A DNA stretch of 51,342 bases from CABYIR01 sp038103905. Lineage in GTDB: Bacteria > Pseudomonadota > Alphaproteobacteria > Pelagibacterales > AG-422-B15. Below are positions 1 through 8,679 of this stretch, piece after piece; within the stretch, counting starts at the first letter, position 1; each line of letters begins with the position of its first letter. The notes beneath the pieces are model-generated. The model made no database searches, was not told the origin of the DNA, and saw only the letters and a program-made list of their open reading frames with translations. The stretch lies in NCBI GenBank assembly GCA_038103905.1, contig JAYNZW010000010.1, positions 1 to 51,342 on the forward strand, read 5' to 3'. The position numbers and the translations under genes were made by a program.

Positions 1-56
1 GTTTTAGAGATGAGAAAATTTTAAGTTATTGAATTGATTAGATAATTGGGATTAAT

Positions 57-1769
57 TTAAATATCGGCGTATGTATGAGTTTCTTCCTCAGCGCCGGGGT
101 GCGTAATCGCTCCTTTAGATGAACTACCAACAGTTTGAGCATATTTCCATAAAGTACCACTGTTGTAATCAGTTTTTCTCGGCTTCCATTTTGTTTTTCT
201 TTTAGCAAGCTCCTCATCTGATAGATCAACTGACAAAATACCCTTGTCTCCATCTAATAATATTTTATCTCCATCCTCCAATAGTGCTATTGGGCCACCT
301 ACCGCTGCTTCAGGCCCAACATGACCAACACAAAAACCTCTTGTTGCTCCACTAAATCTACCATCAGTTATAAGAGCGACTTTATTGCCCATTCCTTGAC
401 CAGATATCGCTGCAGTTGTCGATAACATTTCTCGCATACCAGGACCTCCTTTTGGTCCCTCATATCTTATTACTATTACGTCACCTTCTTTATATTCTTC
501 GTTAACAACACACTTAAATGCATCTTCCTCACAATCAAAACATCTTGCAGATCCTTCAAATCTTGTATTTTGCATTCCAGCCACTTTTACAATTGCTCCT
601 TCTGGCGCAAGATTTCCTTTTAATCCAACTACTCCTCCTGTAGGACTCAACGGATTATTGTAAGGTCTAATAACCTTCTGATCATTGTTAAACTCAACAC
701 TCTCTAAATTCTCAGCAATTGTTTTACCAGTAACTGTTAGACAATCTCCGTGTATAAAACCACCTTCGTATAAAGTCTTTATGATAATTGGAACACCGCC
801 AGCTTCATATACATCTTTTGCAACATATTGTCCGCCAGGTTTTAAGTCAGCTATGTACGGGGTTTTTTTAAATATCTCTACTACATCATCTAATGAAAAA
901 TCAATACCACACTCGTGAGCGATGGCAGGCAAATGAAGGCCTGCATTGGTTGATCCTCCAGTTGCAGCTACTATGGTTGCAGCATTTTCAAGTGCTTTTC
1001 TCGTTACAATATCTCTGGGTCTAATATTTTGCTCAATTAAATTCATAATTTGTTTGCCTGACTCATATGCATACTTATCGCGGTCTTCATAAGGCGCAGG
1101 AGCACCTGATGAGTATGGTAAAGCAAGACCCATTACTTCTGAAACACAAGCCATAGTATTTGCAGTAAACTGACCTCCACAAGCACCAGCACTTGGACAT
1201 GCAACTTTTTCTAAATCTGTAAGATCTTCGTCAGTTGTTCCTCCAGCAGCATGCTTACCAACAGCTTCAAATACATCAACTACCGTTACATCGTTTCCTT
1301 TATATCTGCCTGGTAAAATTGAGCCTCCATACATAAATACACTTGGAATATTAAGACGACACATTGCCATCATTAATCCTGGCAAAGATTTGTCACATCC
1401 AGCCAGTCCAACAAGCGCATCATAACAATGTCCTCTTACAGTTAATTCTGTCGAGTCTGCAATGACTTCTCTTGATACTAATGATGACTTCATTCCTTGG
1501 TGACCCATCGCTATGCCATCTGTCACAGTAATAGTACAGAACTCCCTTGGAGTTCCATTCATTTCATTTACACCTTTTTTTACAGATTGAGCTTGTCTCA
1601 TTAAAGCAATATTACATGGAGCTGCTTCATTCCATGTTGAAACAACTCCGACAAAAGGTCGATTAATCTCCTCCTCAGTCATACCCATTGCATAATAATA
1701 CGATCTGTGCGGAGCTCTTTCGGGTCCTACACTAACATGTCTACTTGGTAATTTTGTTTTATCAGCCAT
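57..1769 (-). CDS. ilvD: Dihydroxy-acid dehydratase
   Basis: Dehydrates 2,3-dihydroxy-3-methylvalerate and 2,3-dihydroxyisovalerate to the 2-oxo acids that precede isoleucine and valine; a cytoplasmic iron-sulfur enzyme. The 570-residue product is full length for the family. Three family cysteine motifs are visible: TWNEAAPCN near residue 50, AGCDKSLPG near 125 and GACGGQFTANTM near 200; together they would ligate the Fe-S cluster. The GRFSGATRGFCVGHVGPEA segment near residue 470 is also typical. The ATG lies 8 nt after the valS stop, so the two are probably co-transcribed. The first 56 nt of the window downstream of its stop hold no gene or clear terminator. Confidence 0.97.
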   Translation of the reverse strand: MADKTKLPSRHVSVGPERAPHRSYYYAMGMTEEEINRPFVGVVSTWNEAAPCNIALMRQAQSVKKGVNEMNGTPREFCTITVTDGIAMGHQGMKSSLVSREVIADSTELTVRGHCYDALVGLAGCDKSLPGLMMAMCRLNIPSVFMYGGSILPGRYKGNDVTVVDVFEAVGKHAAGGTTDEDLTDLEKVACPSAGACGGQFTANTMACVSEVMGLALPYSSGAPAPYEDRDKYAYESGKQIMNLIEQNIRPRDIVTRKALENAATIVAATGGSTNAGLHLPAIAHECGIDFSLDDVVEIFKKTPYIADLKPGGQYVAKDVYEAGGVPIIIKTLYEGGFIHGDCLTVTGKTIAENLESVEFNNDQKVIRPYNNPLSPTGGVVGLKGNLAPEGAIVKVAGMQNTRFEGSARCFDCEEDAFKCVVNEEYKEGDVIVIRYEGPKGGPGMREMLSTTAAISGQGMGNKVALITDGRFSGATRGFCVGHVGPEAAVGGPIALLEDGDKILLDGDKGILSVDLSDEELAKRKTKWKPRKTDYNSGTLWKYAQTVGSSSKGAITHPGAEEETHTYADI

Positions 1770-1777
1770 AATTAATT

Positions 1778-4426
1778 TTAACTCGAAAAGCTTTTAATAG
1801 CATCTTCAATTTTTAATTTTGAAGATAAGTATTCATCTAACCTATCTTTTTGCTCCTGTATTATATCTTCAGGAGCATTTTCGATGAAATTTTTACTATC
1901 TAATTTAATCCTAATTTTTTCTATTTCAGAAGATACCTTAGACAGATTTTTTTTCAATCTTATACTTTCTTCTTTAAAGTCAATAATGTTAAAAAGTTTT
2001 AAAAAGAATGTTTCATTTTCATGAATAATTTGAATATCGCCTTCTGATCTAGGGCCTTTAAAGTCTTGAACAGACTTAATCTTTGCAATTGAACTAAGCG
2101 CTGTGCTGTATTTATTAAAAATTTCATTAAGTCCACTCTGATTATCATCATAACAAATTTCTACCATTGCTTTAGGTGGGACGTTAAGCTCAGATCTTGT
2201 TGATCTAATTGAGCTAATGATTTCAATTAACTTATTAACATTTCCATTATCATCTTTATCAGTTTCAATGATTTTAGGCCACTCTGAATGAATGATTTTT
2301 TTTGAATTATTTTGATTTATAAAGTCTATTTCTTTCCAAAGATGCTCGGTTATAAATGGCATAATCGGATGAAGCATGATCATAATATTATTTAAAACAT
2401 ATGAAGCAACATTCTGTGTCTCAATCTTATCATCATGACTAGGTTCACTTAATATAGTCTTTGAAAGTTCGATATACCAATCACAAAAAATATTCCAAGT
2501 GAACTTATATAATGTATTTGCAGCTTCATTAAATCTATAGGTTTCTAATGCTTTTTTTGTTTCATTTTCACATTGAACAAGCTGCTTTAAAATCCAAATA
2601 TTGAAATCATTTTTACATTTTTCTAAATTAGTATTTGAATGATGGCAGTCATTTATCTCAAAATATTTTATTGCATTCCATATTTTAGTAATAAAATTTC
2701 TATAACCTTCAACTCTTTGAGCAGATAATTTAATGTCTCTACCTTGTGCAGCCATTGAACATAATGTCATTCGTAAAGAGTCTGCCCCGTATTGATCCAT
2801 TAAAACAATTGGGTCAATAACATTGCCTTTTGATTTTGACATTTTTTGTCCTTTTTCATCACGCACTAAAGCATGCACATAAACATCTTTAAAAGGAATT
2901 GTTTCAGTAAAATGTAAGGCCATCATCATCATTCGTGCGACCCAAAAAAATATGATATCAAAACCTGTAACTAAAACTGAAGTTGGATAATATTTATCAA
3001 ATTCAACTGTTTTTTCTGGCCAGCCTAAAGTTGAAAAAGGCCATAATGCAGATGAAAACCATGTATCTAATACATCCGTGTCTTGTTCAATATTTACATT
3101 TTTTCCATAGTGATTTTTAGCCAGATTAAGGGCATCTTCATATGAGTTTGCTGCAAAAGGCTTTCTATCTGGTCCATACCAAACCGGGATCTGATGCCCC
3201 CACAGTAGCTGTCTTGAAATACACCAAGGTTGAATATTCTCCATCCATTCGTAGTAAGTTTTTTCCCAATTTTTAGGTATAAAATTAGTTTCCTTTTCCT
3301 TTACTTTTTTTATTGCCTGAGCTGCTAACTTTTCTGCATCAACGAACCATTGATCAGTTAGTAAAGGTTCTATTACTACGTCAGAACGGTCACCATATGG
3401 AACAGTGTGTAAATTCTCCTCAATTTTTATAAGCTTCCCAATTTCTGTTAAGTCTTCAATAATAATCTGACGTGCATCATATCTATCAAGTCCTTGATAT
3501 TTTTCTGGAACATTTTTATTTAAACAGGCGTCTTCATCAAAAATATTTATAATTTCTAATTTATTTCTCTTGCCTACTTCGTAATCATTAAAGTCATGTG
3601 CAGGAGTAATTTTAACTGCACCTGACCCCTGATCAGACTTTGCATATTCATCTGCAACTATTTTTATTGATTTATTAACCAAGGGAAGAATGGCGTTTTT
3701 CCCAATTAGATTTTTATATCGATCGTCATCAGGATGAACAGCAATTCCAGTATCACCCAACATGGTTTCAGGTCGAGTCGTTGCAACGATAATCTTTTCA
3801 TCAGAATTTTCTATATCATATTCTATATACCAGAGGTTTCCTTTTATTTCTTTTTGAATAACTTCTAGATCTGAAATTGTTGTCTTTAATTTAGGATCCC
3901 AATTTGAAAGTCTCTTGTCACGATAAATTAAACCCTGGTTAAATAGCTCAATAAACACATATCTTACTGCTTCAGATAAACCTTCATCGAATGTAAATCT
4001 CTCTCTATCCCAATTGCAAGAAGCTCCAAGTCTTTTCAATTGATTGAGTATTTGACCACCAGAAACATCTTTCCACTCCCACACTTTTTTGACAAACTCA
4101 TCTCGTGAGAGATCTGATTTTTTAATATTGTTTTTTGCTAACTCTCTCTCTACAACCATTTCAGTTGCAATTCCAGCATGGTCCATACCAGGTTGCCACA
4201 AAACATCCTTACCTTGCATACGTTGAAAGCGAATTAATATATCTTGTAACGTATTATTTAGCGCATGACCCATGTGCAGTGTTCCTGTCACATTTGGTGG
4301 AGGAATTACTATACAAAAGGGTTCTGAATTTGGTTGGTTAGCTTGAGATACAAAGTCTTTATCTTTTTCCCAACTTTCGTATACGTCTTTTTCGACAAGT
4401 TCATGTTCGTAATACTTATCCAACAT
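1778..4426 (-). CDS. valS: Valyl-tRNA synthetase
   Basis: Charges tRNA-Val with valine in the cytoplasm. The 882-residue protein shows the class Ia signatures: PPPNVTGTLHMGHA (HIGH motif, near residue 50) and KMSKSKGNV (near 530). A long editing domain (CP1) with TTRPETMLGDTGIAVHP lies between them, followed by a tRNA-binding helical domain. The last ~65 residues are a charged coiled coil typical of ValRS. The start is 5 nt downstream of the popZ-like gene; popZ-valS is a conserved alphaproteobacterial pair. No truncation seen. Confidence 0.97.
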   Translation of the reverse strand: MLDKYYEHELVEKDVYESWEKDKDFVSQANQPNSEPFCIVIPPPNVTGTLHMGHALNNTLQDILIRFQRMQGKDVLWQPGMDHAGIATEMVVERELAKNNIKKSDLSRDEFVKKVWEWKDVSGGQILNQLKRLGASCNWDRERFTFDEGLSEAVRYVFIELFNQGLIYRDKRLSNWDPKLKTTISDLEVIQKEIKGNLWYIEYDIENSDEKIIVATTRPETMLGDTGIAVHPDDDRYKNLIGKNAILPLVNKSIKIVADEYAKSDQGSGAVKITPAHDFNDYEVGKRNKLEIINIFDEDACLNKNVPEKYQGLDRYDARQIIIEDLTEIGKLIKIEENLHTVPYGDRSDVVIEPLLTDQWFVDAEKLAAQAIKKVKEKETNFIPKNWEKTYYEWMENIQPWCISRQLLWGHQIPVWYGPDRKPFAANSYEDALNLAKNHYGKNVNIEQDTDVLDTWFSSALWPFSTLGWPEKTVEFDKYYPTSVLVTGFDIIFFWVARMMMMALHFTETIPFKDVYVHALVRDEKGQKMSKSKGNVIDPIVLMDQYGADSLRMTLCSMAAQGRDIKLSAQRVEGYRNFITKIWNAIKYFEINDCHHSNTNLEKCKNDFNIWILKQLVQCENETKKALETYRFNEAANTLYKFTWNIFCDWYIELSKTILSEPSHDDKIETQNVASYVLNNIMIMLHPIMPFITEHLWKEIDFINQNNSKKIIHSEWPKIIETDKDDNGNVNKLIEIISSIRSTRSELNVPPKAMVEICYDDNQSGLNEIFNKYSTALSSIAKIKSVQDFKGPRSEGDIQIIHENETFFLKLFNIIDFKEESIRLKKNLSKVSSEIEKIRIKLDSKNFIENAPEDIIQEQKDRLDEYLSSKLKIEDAIKSFSS

Positions 4427-4431
4427 TTTAA

Positions 4432-4839
4432 CTAGCTAGATTGATTATCTTTAAAATCAACTCTTATAGCTGATAATTTTTCTGAAACTATACTTTCAAT
4501 TTCGTTTTTTATAATCTCATCAATTTTTGAAGAGTATTTAGATCTAATTTCATCTTTAATGATTAGTTCAATTTTTTTTATATCGATATCTGATATATTT
4601 TTATTGTCATCTGTAACATATTGCGTCTTTTCCTGTTTATTGTCATTTATAATATTTGTGAGCTCTAAAATTCCATTTTCAACATTATCATTATTGTTAC
4701 TAGAGGGTGTTGTTTCTAAATTCACTTTTTCTGTAAGCTCTAATACATCCTTGGGAAGAGACTCTTTTGTGGTTTCTTCGCCCATCATTTCTCTTATGGC
4801 TTTAAGTATATCTTCGGTTTCTGCAGTATTTGAACTCAT
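4432..4839 (-). CDS. popZ: PopZ-like polar organizing protein (DUF2497 family)
   Basis: A 135-residue acidic protein. Its N-terminus (EDILKAIREMMGEE, residues about 8-21) matches the short N-terminal interaction helix of PopZ, the alphaproteobacterial pole-organizing scaffold. A low-complexity acidic/asparagine-rich middle and a charged helical C-terminus (KYSSKIDEIIKNEIESIV) follow, as in PopZ, although the family's tryptophan-containing C-terminal oligomerization motif is not obvious. The position directly upstream of valS is the usual popZ locus and is the strongest support. Function is inferred from family and position; self-assembly could be weakened by the divergent C-terminus. Confidence 0.72.
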   Translation of the reverse strand: MSSNTAETEDILKAIREMMGEETTKESLPKDVLELTEKVNLETTPSSNNNDNVENGILELTNIINDNKQEKTQYVTDDNKNISDIDIKKIELIIKDEIRSKYSSKIDEIIKNEIESIVSEKLSAIRVDFKDNQSS

Positions 4840-4859
4840 TTCTTTCTATCTTACTTTCT

Positions 4860-5522
4860 TTAAAAATTAAAACTATCTGTTTTATTAAAAGCCTTTAATT
4901 TTGGAGCTTCGCAATTGAATAAAAATTTTGATCCAATATTTTCTTCGACTTTATTATACTCTCTAACTTCAGATAAATCACCTTTTGATATAATCGCAAT
5001 CATCTTTCCATTTTCATCTAATTGATCAAATAAGTATTTTGGAATTTCTTCAACTGCACCCTCTATTAATATTTTATTAAAAGGACCATGTTCTAAACAC
5101 CCTTCATTCAATTCTTTCTTTAAAAAGACCACATTATCAATGTTTTTATTTAATACTGCTGTCTCAGAAAAGCTTACTAATGCATTATCTTCTTCAATAG
5201 AGATTACTGTTTCAGCAATGTTAGATAAAATAGCAGATGAATAACCTGTAGAAGAGCCAATAATTAGAACTGTATCGCTTAGCTCAAATTCAGCAATTGA
5301 AATTATTTTAGCAATTAAGCTTGGCTTTAAAAGAAAACGATCATTATCAAGTTCGAGATTTTTTTCTAAATATGCTAAATTTTTAAGTTCCGATGGAACA
5401 AATTGATCTCTTGGCGTAGACAAAAATGCCTCCAATACAACAGGGCTTATTTTTCCAAGCGGCTTAATTTGGCCTTCCACCATTTTTTTATTTAAATCCA
5501 TACAGTTCTTATAATCATTCAT
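4860..5522 (-). CDS. PCMT-like methyltransferase (protein-L-isoaspartate O-methyltransferase family)
   Basis: A 220-residue Rossmann-fold methyltransferase of the PCMT family. PRDQFVP near residue 37 matches the family's substrate-side motif, and VLIIGSSTGYSSAIL near 83 is a SAM-binding motif I in which the usual acidic residue (VLEIG) is replaced by Ile. The catalytic G-x-GQT-x-SQP segment of true isoaspartyl methyltransferases is replaced by DRFLLKP. A similar paralog sits near popZ-valS in many alphaproteobacteria, usually with tolC between; here it is followed directly by the popZ-like gene, 20 nt away. Isoaspartyl repair activity is doubtful, and the true substrate is unknown. Confidence 0.8.
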   Translation of the reverse strand: MNDYKNCMDLNKKMVEGQIKPLGKISPVVLEAFLSTPRDQFVPSELKNLAYLEKNLELDNDRFLLKPSLIAKIISIAEFELSDTVLIIGSSTGYSSAILSNIAETVISIEEDNALVSFSETAVLNKNIDNVVFLKKELNEGCLEHGPFNKILIEGAVEEIPKYLFDQLDENGKMIAIISKGDLSEVREYNKVEENIGSKFLFNCEAPKLKAFNKTDSFNF

Positions 5523-5602
5523 ACGTTAAGATCAATTATTGATTAATTCTTAATCAATTATCTTTCACATAAACAATAACTTATATATATTGTCGCCTTA
5601 AT

Positions 5603-5676
5603 GGCCACGTGGCGGAATGGTTACGCAGAGGACTGCAAATCCTTGTATCCCAGTTCGATTCTGGGCGTGGCCTCCA
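5603..5676 (+). tRNA. tRNA-Cys (GCA)
   Basis: A full cloverleaf can be drawn: acceptor GGCCACG pairs with CGTGGCC (5666-5672), the anticodon loop contains GCA within GGACTGCAAATCC, and the T arm holds GTTCGATTC. The encoded 3' end TCCA ends at 5676, directly against the stop codon of the gene on the other strand (5677-5679). Confidence 0.96.
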
Positions 5677-6696
5677 CTAGATATTAAATCTTTCTAGAGC
5701 AGAGCAAAGTTTTTCTGATTGATCAGTTCTTATCCATGAGTGAAAATTTTTGATCATACCTGAAGAAAAATTTGGTATCTTTTCAAATATCTTTTTTACA
5801 TAAGCATCACTTGCTTTAGTTTTTTTATCCAAGGAAGCAAGAATTGCTATATAAGATTGAGGATAGTCTGGTTGAAGTCTGACTATATCTTTTGAAATTT
5901 TTCTTGCTTCTTCTAAATTATCATCATGAAAATTAAATCTCCATAATTCATACAATGTTCTCCATTTGCCATATTCATCTTTGTTTAAATTTAATGCTTT
6001 ATTAATCTCAGTATAAGCCCTTTTCTTTTCATCAATTTGAAAAAGACTTGAAGCAAAAAGTCTTCGTGCGTGCGCAAACTTTTTTTCACTTTGAATTGAA
6101 TTGTATGCGTAGTTTAGAGACAAATCATAGTTTCCACTATAATAATACGATAAACCAAAAGAAAATTGACATAAATAATTCTTATCATTCATTGACACTG
6201 CGCTTCTTGCTAAATTAAAAGATGTTTTTCTCACCTGATTAGGATCTCTTACATTAAACATCCACAATTTATCTGCATAAGACATAGCAATTTTAGATAT
6301 TGTTATTGCTAAATCTTCTTTTGGGATTGAATTACTAAGGGTATCAAAAGCAGTTTTAGTTAATAAAAAAGTTATTGTTCTTTTATCTTTTTCATTTTTA
6401 GAACGCTTAATAACATTCTGTTCTTCTAAATATTTAAGTCTTCTCCATAGTGTTCTTTCTGGAGATTGGGTGAAGTAATGAATATCATAAAATGATAATC
6501 CCTTGAGGAAATTAATATAGAGACGAAATACTATTTCTAGATCTAAAATGCTATTTAATGAAAGTGACTTCAGAACTTTAAATAGACCACCATATAAAAA
6601 ACTGAAAACTGCTTCATCTAGTAGATTGACGTTGCTAGAAAGATTATCACTTCTCCCAAAGCCAAATTCATAAATATTGTCTTTTTGTACTACCAT
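5677..6696 (-). CDS. Winged-helix DNA-binding domain fused to TPR repeats; unknown function
   Basis: A 339-residue protein with no signal peptide. Residues about 40-120 read as a MarR-like winged helix: a helical segment, then SPERTLWRRLKYLEEQNVIKRSKNEKDKRTITFLLT, whose recognition helix and basic wing end near residue 115. Residues about 150-300 form tetratricopeptide-like helical pairs (for example NYDLSLNYAYNSIQSEKKFA). The tail (FEKIPNFSSGMIKNFHSWIRTDQSEKLCSALERF) resembles the C-terminus of TPR-containing adenylate/guanylate cyclases, where the last TPR is followed by a short tail ending in a Leu/Phe-rich helix, but no cyclase domain is present. It is flanked by two tRNA genes on the opposite strand and shares no operon. 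A transcriptional regulator with a TPR sensor or assembly arm is an inference. Confidence 0.75.
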   Translation of the reverse strand: MVVQKDNIYEFGFGRSDNLSSNVNLLDEAVFSFLYGGLFKVLKSLSLNSILDLEIVFRLYINFLKGLSFYDIHYFTQSPERTLWRRLKYLEEQNVIKRSKNEKDKRTITFLLTKTAFDTLSNSIPKEDLAITISKIAMSYADKLWMFNVRDPNQVRKTSFNLARSAVSMNDKNYLCQFSFGLSYYYSGNYDLSLNYAYNSIQSEKKFAHARRLFASSLFQIDEKKRAYTEINKALNLNKDEYGKWRTLYELWRFNFHDDNLEEARKISKDIVRLQPDYPQSYIAILASLDKKTKASDAYVKKIFEKIPNFSSGMIKNFHSWIRTDQSEKLCSALERFNI

Positions 6697-6764
6697 TTAT
6701 CTAAACTATATTATTAAAGTAAATCTGGATAAATTGAACAGTTTTTGATATAAATCTATTCTCT

Positions 6765-6840
6765 TCCCCAGTAGCTCAGTTGGTAGAGCAAGCGACTGTT
6801 AATCGCTTTGTCGCTGGTTCGAGTCCAGCCTGGGGAGCCA
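6765..6840 (+). tRNA. tRNA-Asn (GTT)
   Basis: Acceptor TCCCCAG (6765-6771) pairs with CTGGGGA (6830-6836), followed by encoded GCCA. The anticodon stem-loop CGACTGTTAATCG contains GTT, and the T loop is GTTCGAGTC. Its CCA end stops one base before the opposite-strand stop codon of aapP. Confidence 0.96.
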
Positions 6841-6841
6841 T

Positions 6842-7579
6842 TTACAAGATCTGACTTAGGAAAGTCTTAGTTCTTTCATTTTCAGGATTATTAAAGAAGT
6901 CATCAGGACTTTTTGCTTCAACAATCTGCCCCTCATCCATAAATATTATCTTATCCGCAACTTCTTTTGCAAAGCCCATCTCATGTGTAACAACTATCAT
7001 CGTCATACCACCTTCAGCTAGGCCTACCATTACATCAAGGACCTCTTTGATCATCTCAGGATCTAATGCGGAAGTAGGTTCATCAAATAACATAATTCTT
7101 GGTTCCATACATAAAGCTCTTGCTATAGCTGCTCTTTGTTGTTGACCTCCAGATAATTGACTTGGATATTTGAATGCTTGATCATCAATTTGTACTCTCT
7201 TTAGATACTGCATTGCTTTATCAATCGCCTGTGCCTTAGGAGTTTTTCTTACCCAAATAGGGGCAAGTGTACAATTATCTAAAATAGATAAATGAGGAAA
7301 TAAATTAAACTGCTGGAAGACCATTCCAACTTCTCCTCTTATTCGTTCAATACTTCTGCTATCATTTGTTAATTCAGTGCCTTCAACTATAATTTGACCT
7401 CGCTGATGTTCTTCAAGTCTATTAATACATCGAATAAGAGTAGATTTACCGCTACCTGAAGGACCACAAATTACAATTTTCTCACTTTTACTTACTTGTA
7501 GATTTACATCATTTAAAACATGTAAATCTCCAAACCACTTATGAACACTATTCATTTCTATCATTAAGTCTGTAGTCAT
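6842..7579 (-). CDS. aapP: General L-amino acid ABC transporter, ATP-binding protein AapP
   Basis: ATPase of the polar amino acid importer. In 245 residues it has Walker A GPSGSGKST (near residue 39), a Q-loop (MVFQQFNLFPHL), the signature LSGGQQQR (near 140), Walker B MLFDEPTSALD and the switch histidine in VTHEM. Length and motifs match the GlnQ/HisP/AapP group. It is last in the run aapJ-aapQ-aapM-aapP, starting 3 nt after aapM, which ties it to that substrate-binding protein and permease pair. Confidence 0.95.
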   Translation of the reverse strand: MTTDLMIEMNSVHKWFGDLHVLNDVNLQVSKSEKIVICGPSGSGKSTLIRCINRLEEHQRGQIIVEGTELTNDSRSIERIRGEVGMVFQQFNLFPHLSILDNCTLAPIWVRKTPKAQAIDKAMQYLKRVQIDDQAFKYPSQLSGGQQQRAAIARALCMEPRIMLFDEPTSALDPEMIKEVLDVMVGLAEGGMTMIVVTHEMGFAKEVADKIIFMDEGQIVEAKSPDDFFNNPENERTKTFLSQIL

Positions 7580-7582
7580 TAC

Positions 7583-8677
7583 TTACCTTCCTGTATCTAA
7601 TTTTTTTTCTAAACGTTGACTGTATCTGCTCATACTAAAACAAAATATCCAAAATATTACTGCCGCAAAAACATAACCTTCATGTGAAAAACCAAGCCAC
7701 TCTGGATTTGTTCCGACAAACTGAATGATACCAAGAAAATCAAATAATCCTATAACTAATACTAATGTCGTATCTTTGAATATTGCAATAAAACTTCCAA
7801 TAATTGCTGGTATCACCATTTTTAATGATTGAGGTAATATTACAAGGCCCATCATTCTCCAGTAGCTCAAACCAGTTGCTTGTGCGGCTTCATATTGTCC
7901 TTTCGGCATTGCTTGTAAGCCTCCTCTTACAACTTCTGCAAGATATGCTGCTGAAAAGAACATTACACCAATTAGAGCTCTTATTAATTTATCAAAATTA
8001 ACGCCCTCAGGCATAAATAGTGGAAACATATTGGAGGCCATAAATAAAACTGTAATTAGTGGAACACCTCTCCAAATTTCAATAAATATAGTTGAAAGCA
8101 GAGATACTACTGGAAGCTTTGATCTTCTCCCTAGTGCAAGCATTACACCTATTGGAAGTGATAGAACTATGCCTACTCCAGCAATTACAAGAGTTAAGAA
8201 TAATCCCCCCCACAACCTTGTTTCAACTGTCTCTAAACCCATACCTCCCGAGAACATCACTACAGATAAAATAGGGAATAAAATAAGCAAAAAAGACCCG
8301 ACCCATCCTTTATATTTTAAATTTGGAATTAAAATATAGATGCCACAAATCAGAAGGATAAAGTACATTGTATTTATCCTCCATAATTCTTCAGATGGAT
8401 AGAGACCATAAAAAATAAGTTTTAGATTTTCCTTAATAAATATCCAGCAAGCTCCGTCCTTTGAGCACTCTTGTTTTGTAGTACCTACAAAATTTGCATC
8501 GATAAATGCCCAAGATATGAATGGAGGTATAATAGAATATAATAAATAAATTCCAATCAAGGTCAGAATTGTATTTGACACTGAAGAAAACAAATTTTTA
8601 CGTAACCAGCCAACCAAGCCAATACTAGCAATCGGTGGCTTCATAACTTCTGTATTATTTTTTATTTCGGTATTCAT
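7583..8677 (-). CDS. aapM: General L-amino acid ABC transporter permease AapM
   Basis: A 364-residue inner-membrane permease of the His/Glu/Gln/Arg family. An N-terminal segment with two to four hydrophobic helices precedes the conserved permease domain (from about residue 150). The EAA loop, EAAQATGLSYWRMMGLVILPQ, near 265 docks on AapP. The long N-terminal extension separates AapM from shorter HisM-type permeases. It pairs with AapQ as a heterodimer and starts 2 nt after the aapQ stop. Confidence 0.95.
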   Translation of the reverse strand: MNTEIKNNTEVMKPPIASIGLVGWLRKNLFSSVSNTILTLIGIYLLYSIIPPFISWAFIDANFVGTTKQECSKDGACWIFIKENLKLIFYGLYPSEELWRINTMYFILLICGIYILIPNLKYKGWVGSFLLILFPILSVVMFSGGMGLETVETRLWGGLFLTLVIAGVGIVLSLPIGVMLALGRRSKLPVVSLLSTIFIEIWRGVPLITVLFMASNMFPLFMPEGVNFDKLIRALIGVMFFSAAYLAEVVRGGLQAMPKGQYEAAQATGLSYWRMMGLVILPQSLKMVIPAIIGSFIAIFKDTTLVLVIGLFDFLGIIQFVGTNPEWLGFSHEGYVFAAVIFWIFCFSMSRYSQRLEKKLDTGR

Positions 8678-8679
8678 TT

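Noticed and set aside
685..918. A plus-strand open frame opposite ilvD
   Set aside because: It lies wholly within the well-conserved ilvD frame, has no family pattern and no ribosome site; a shadow frame.
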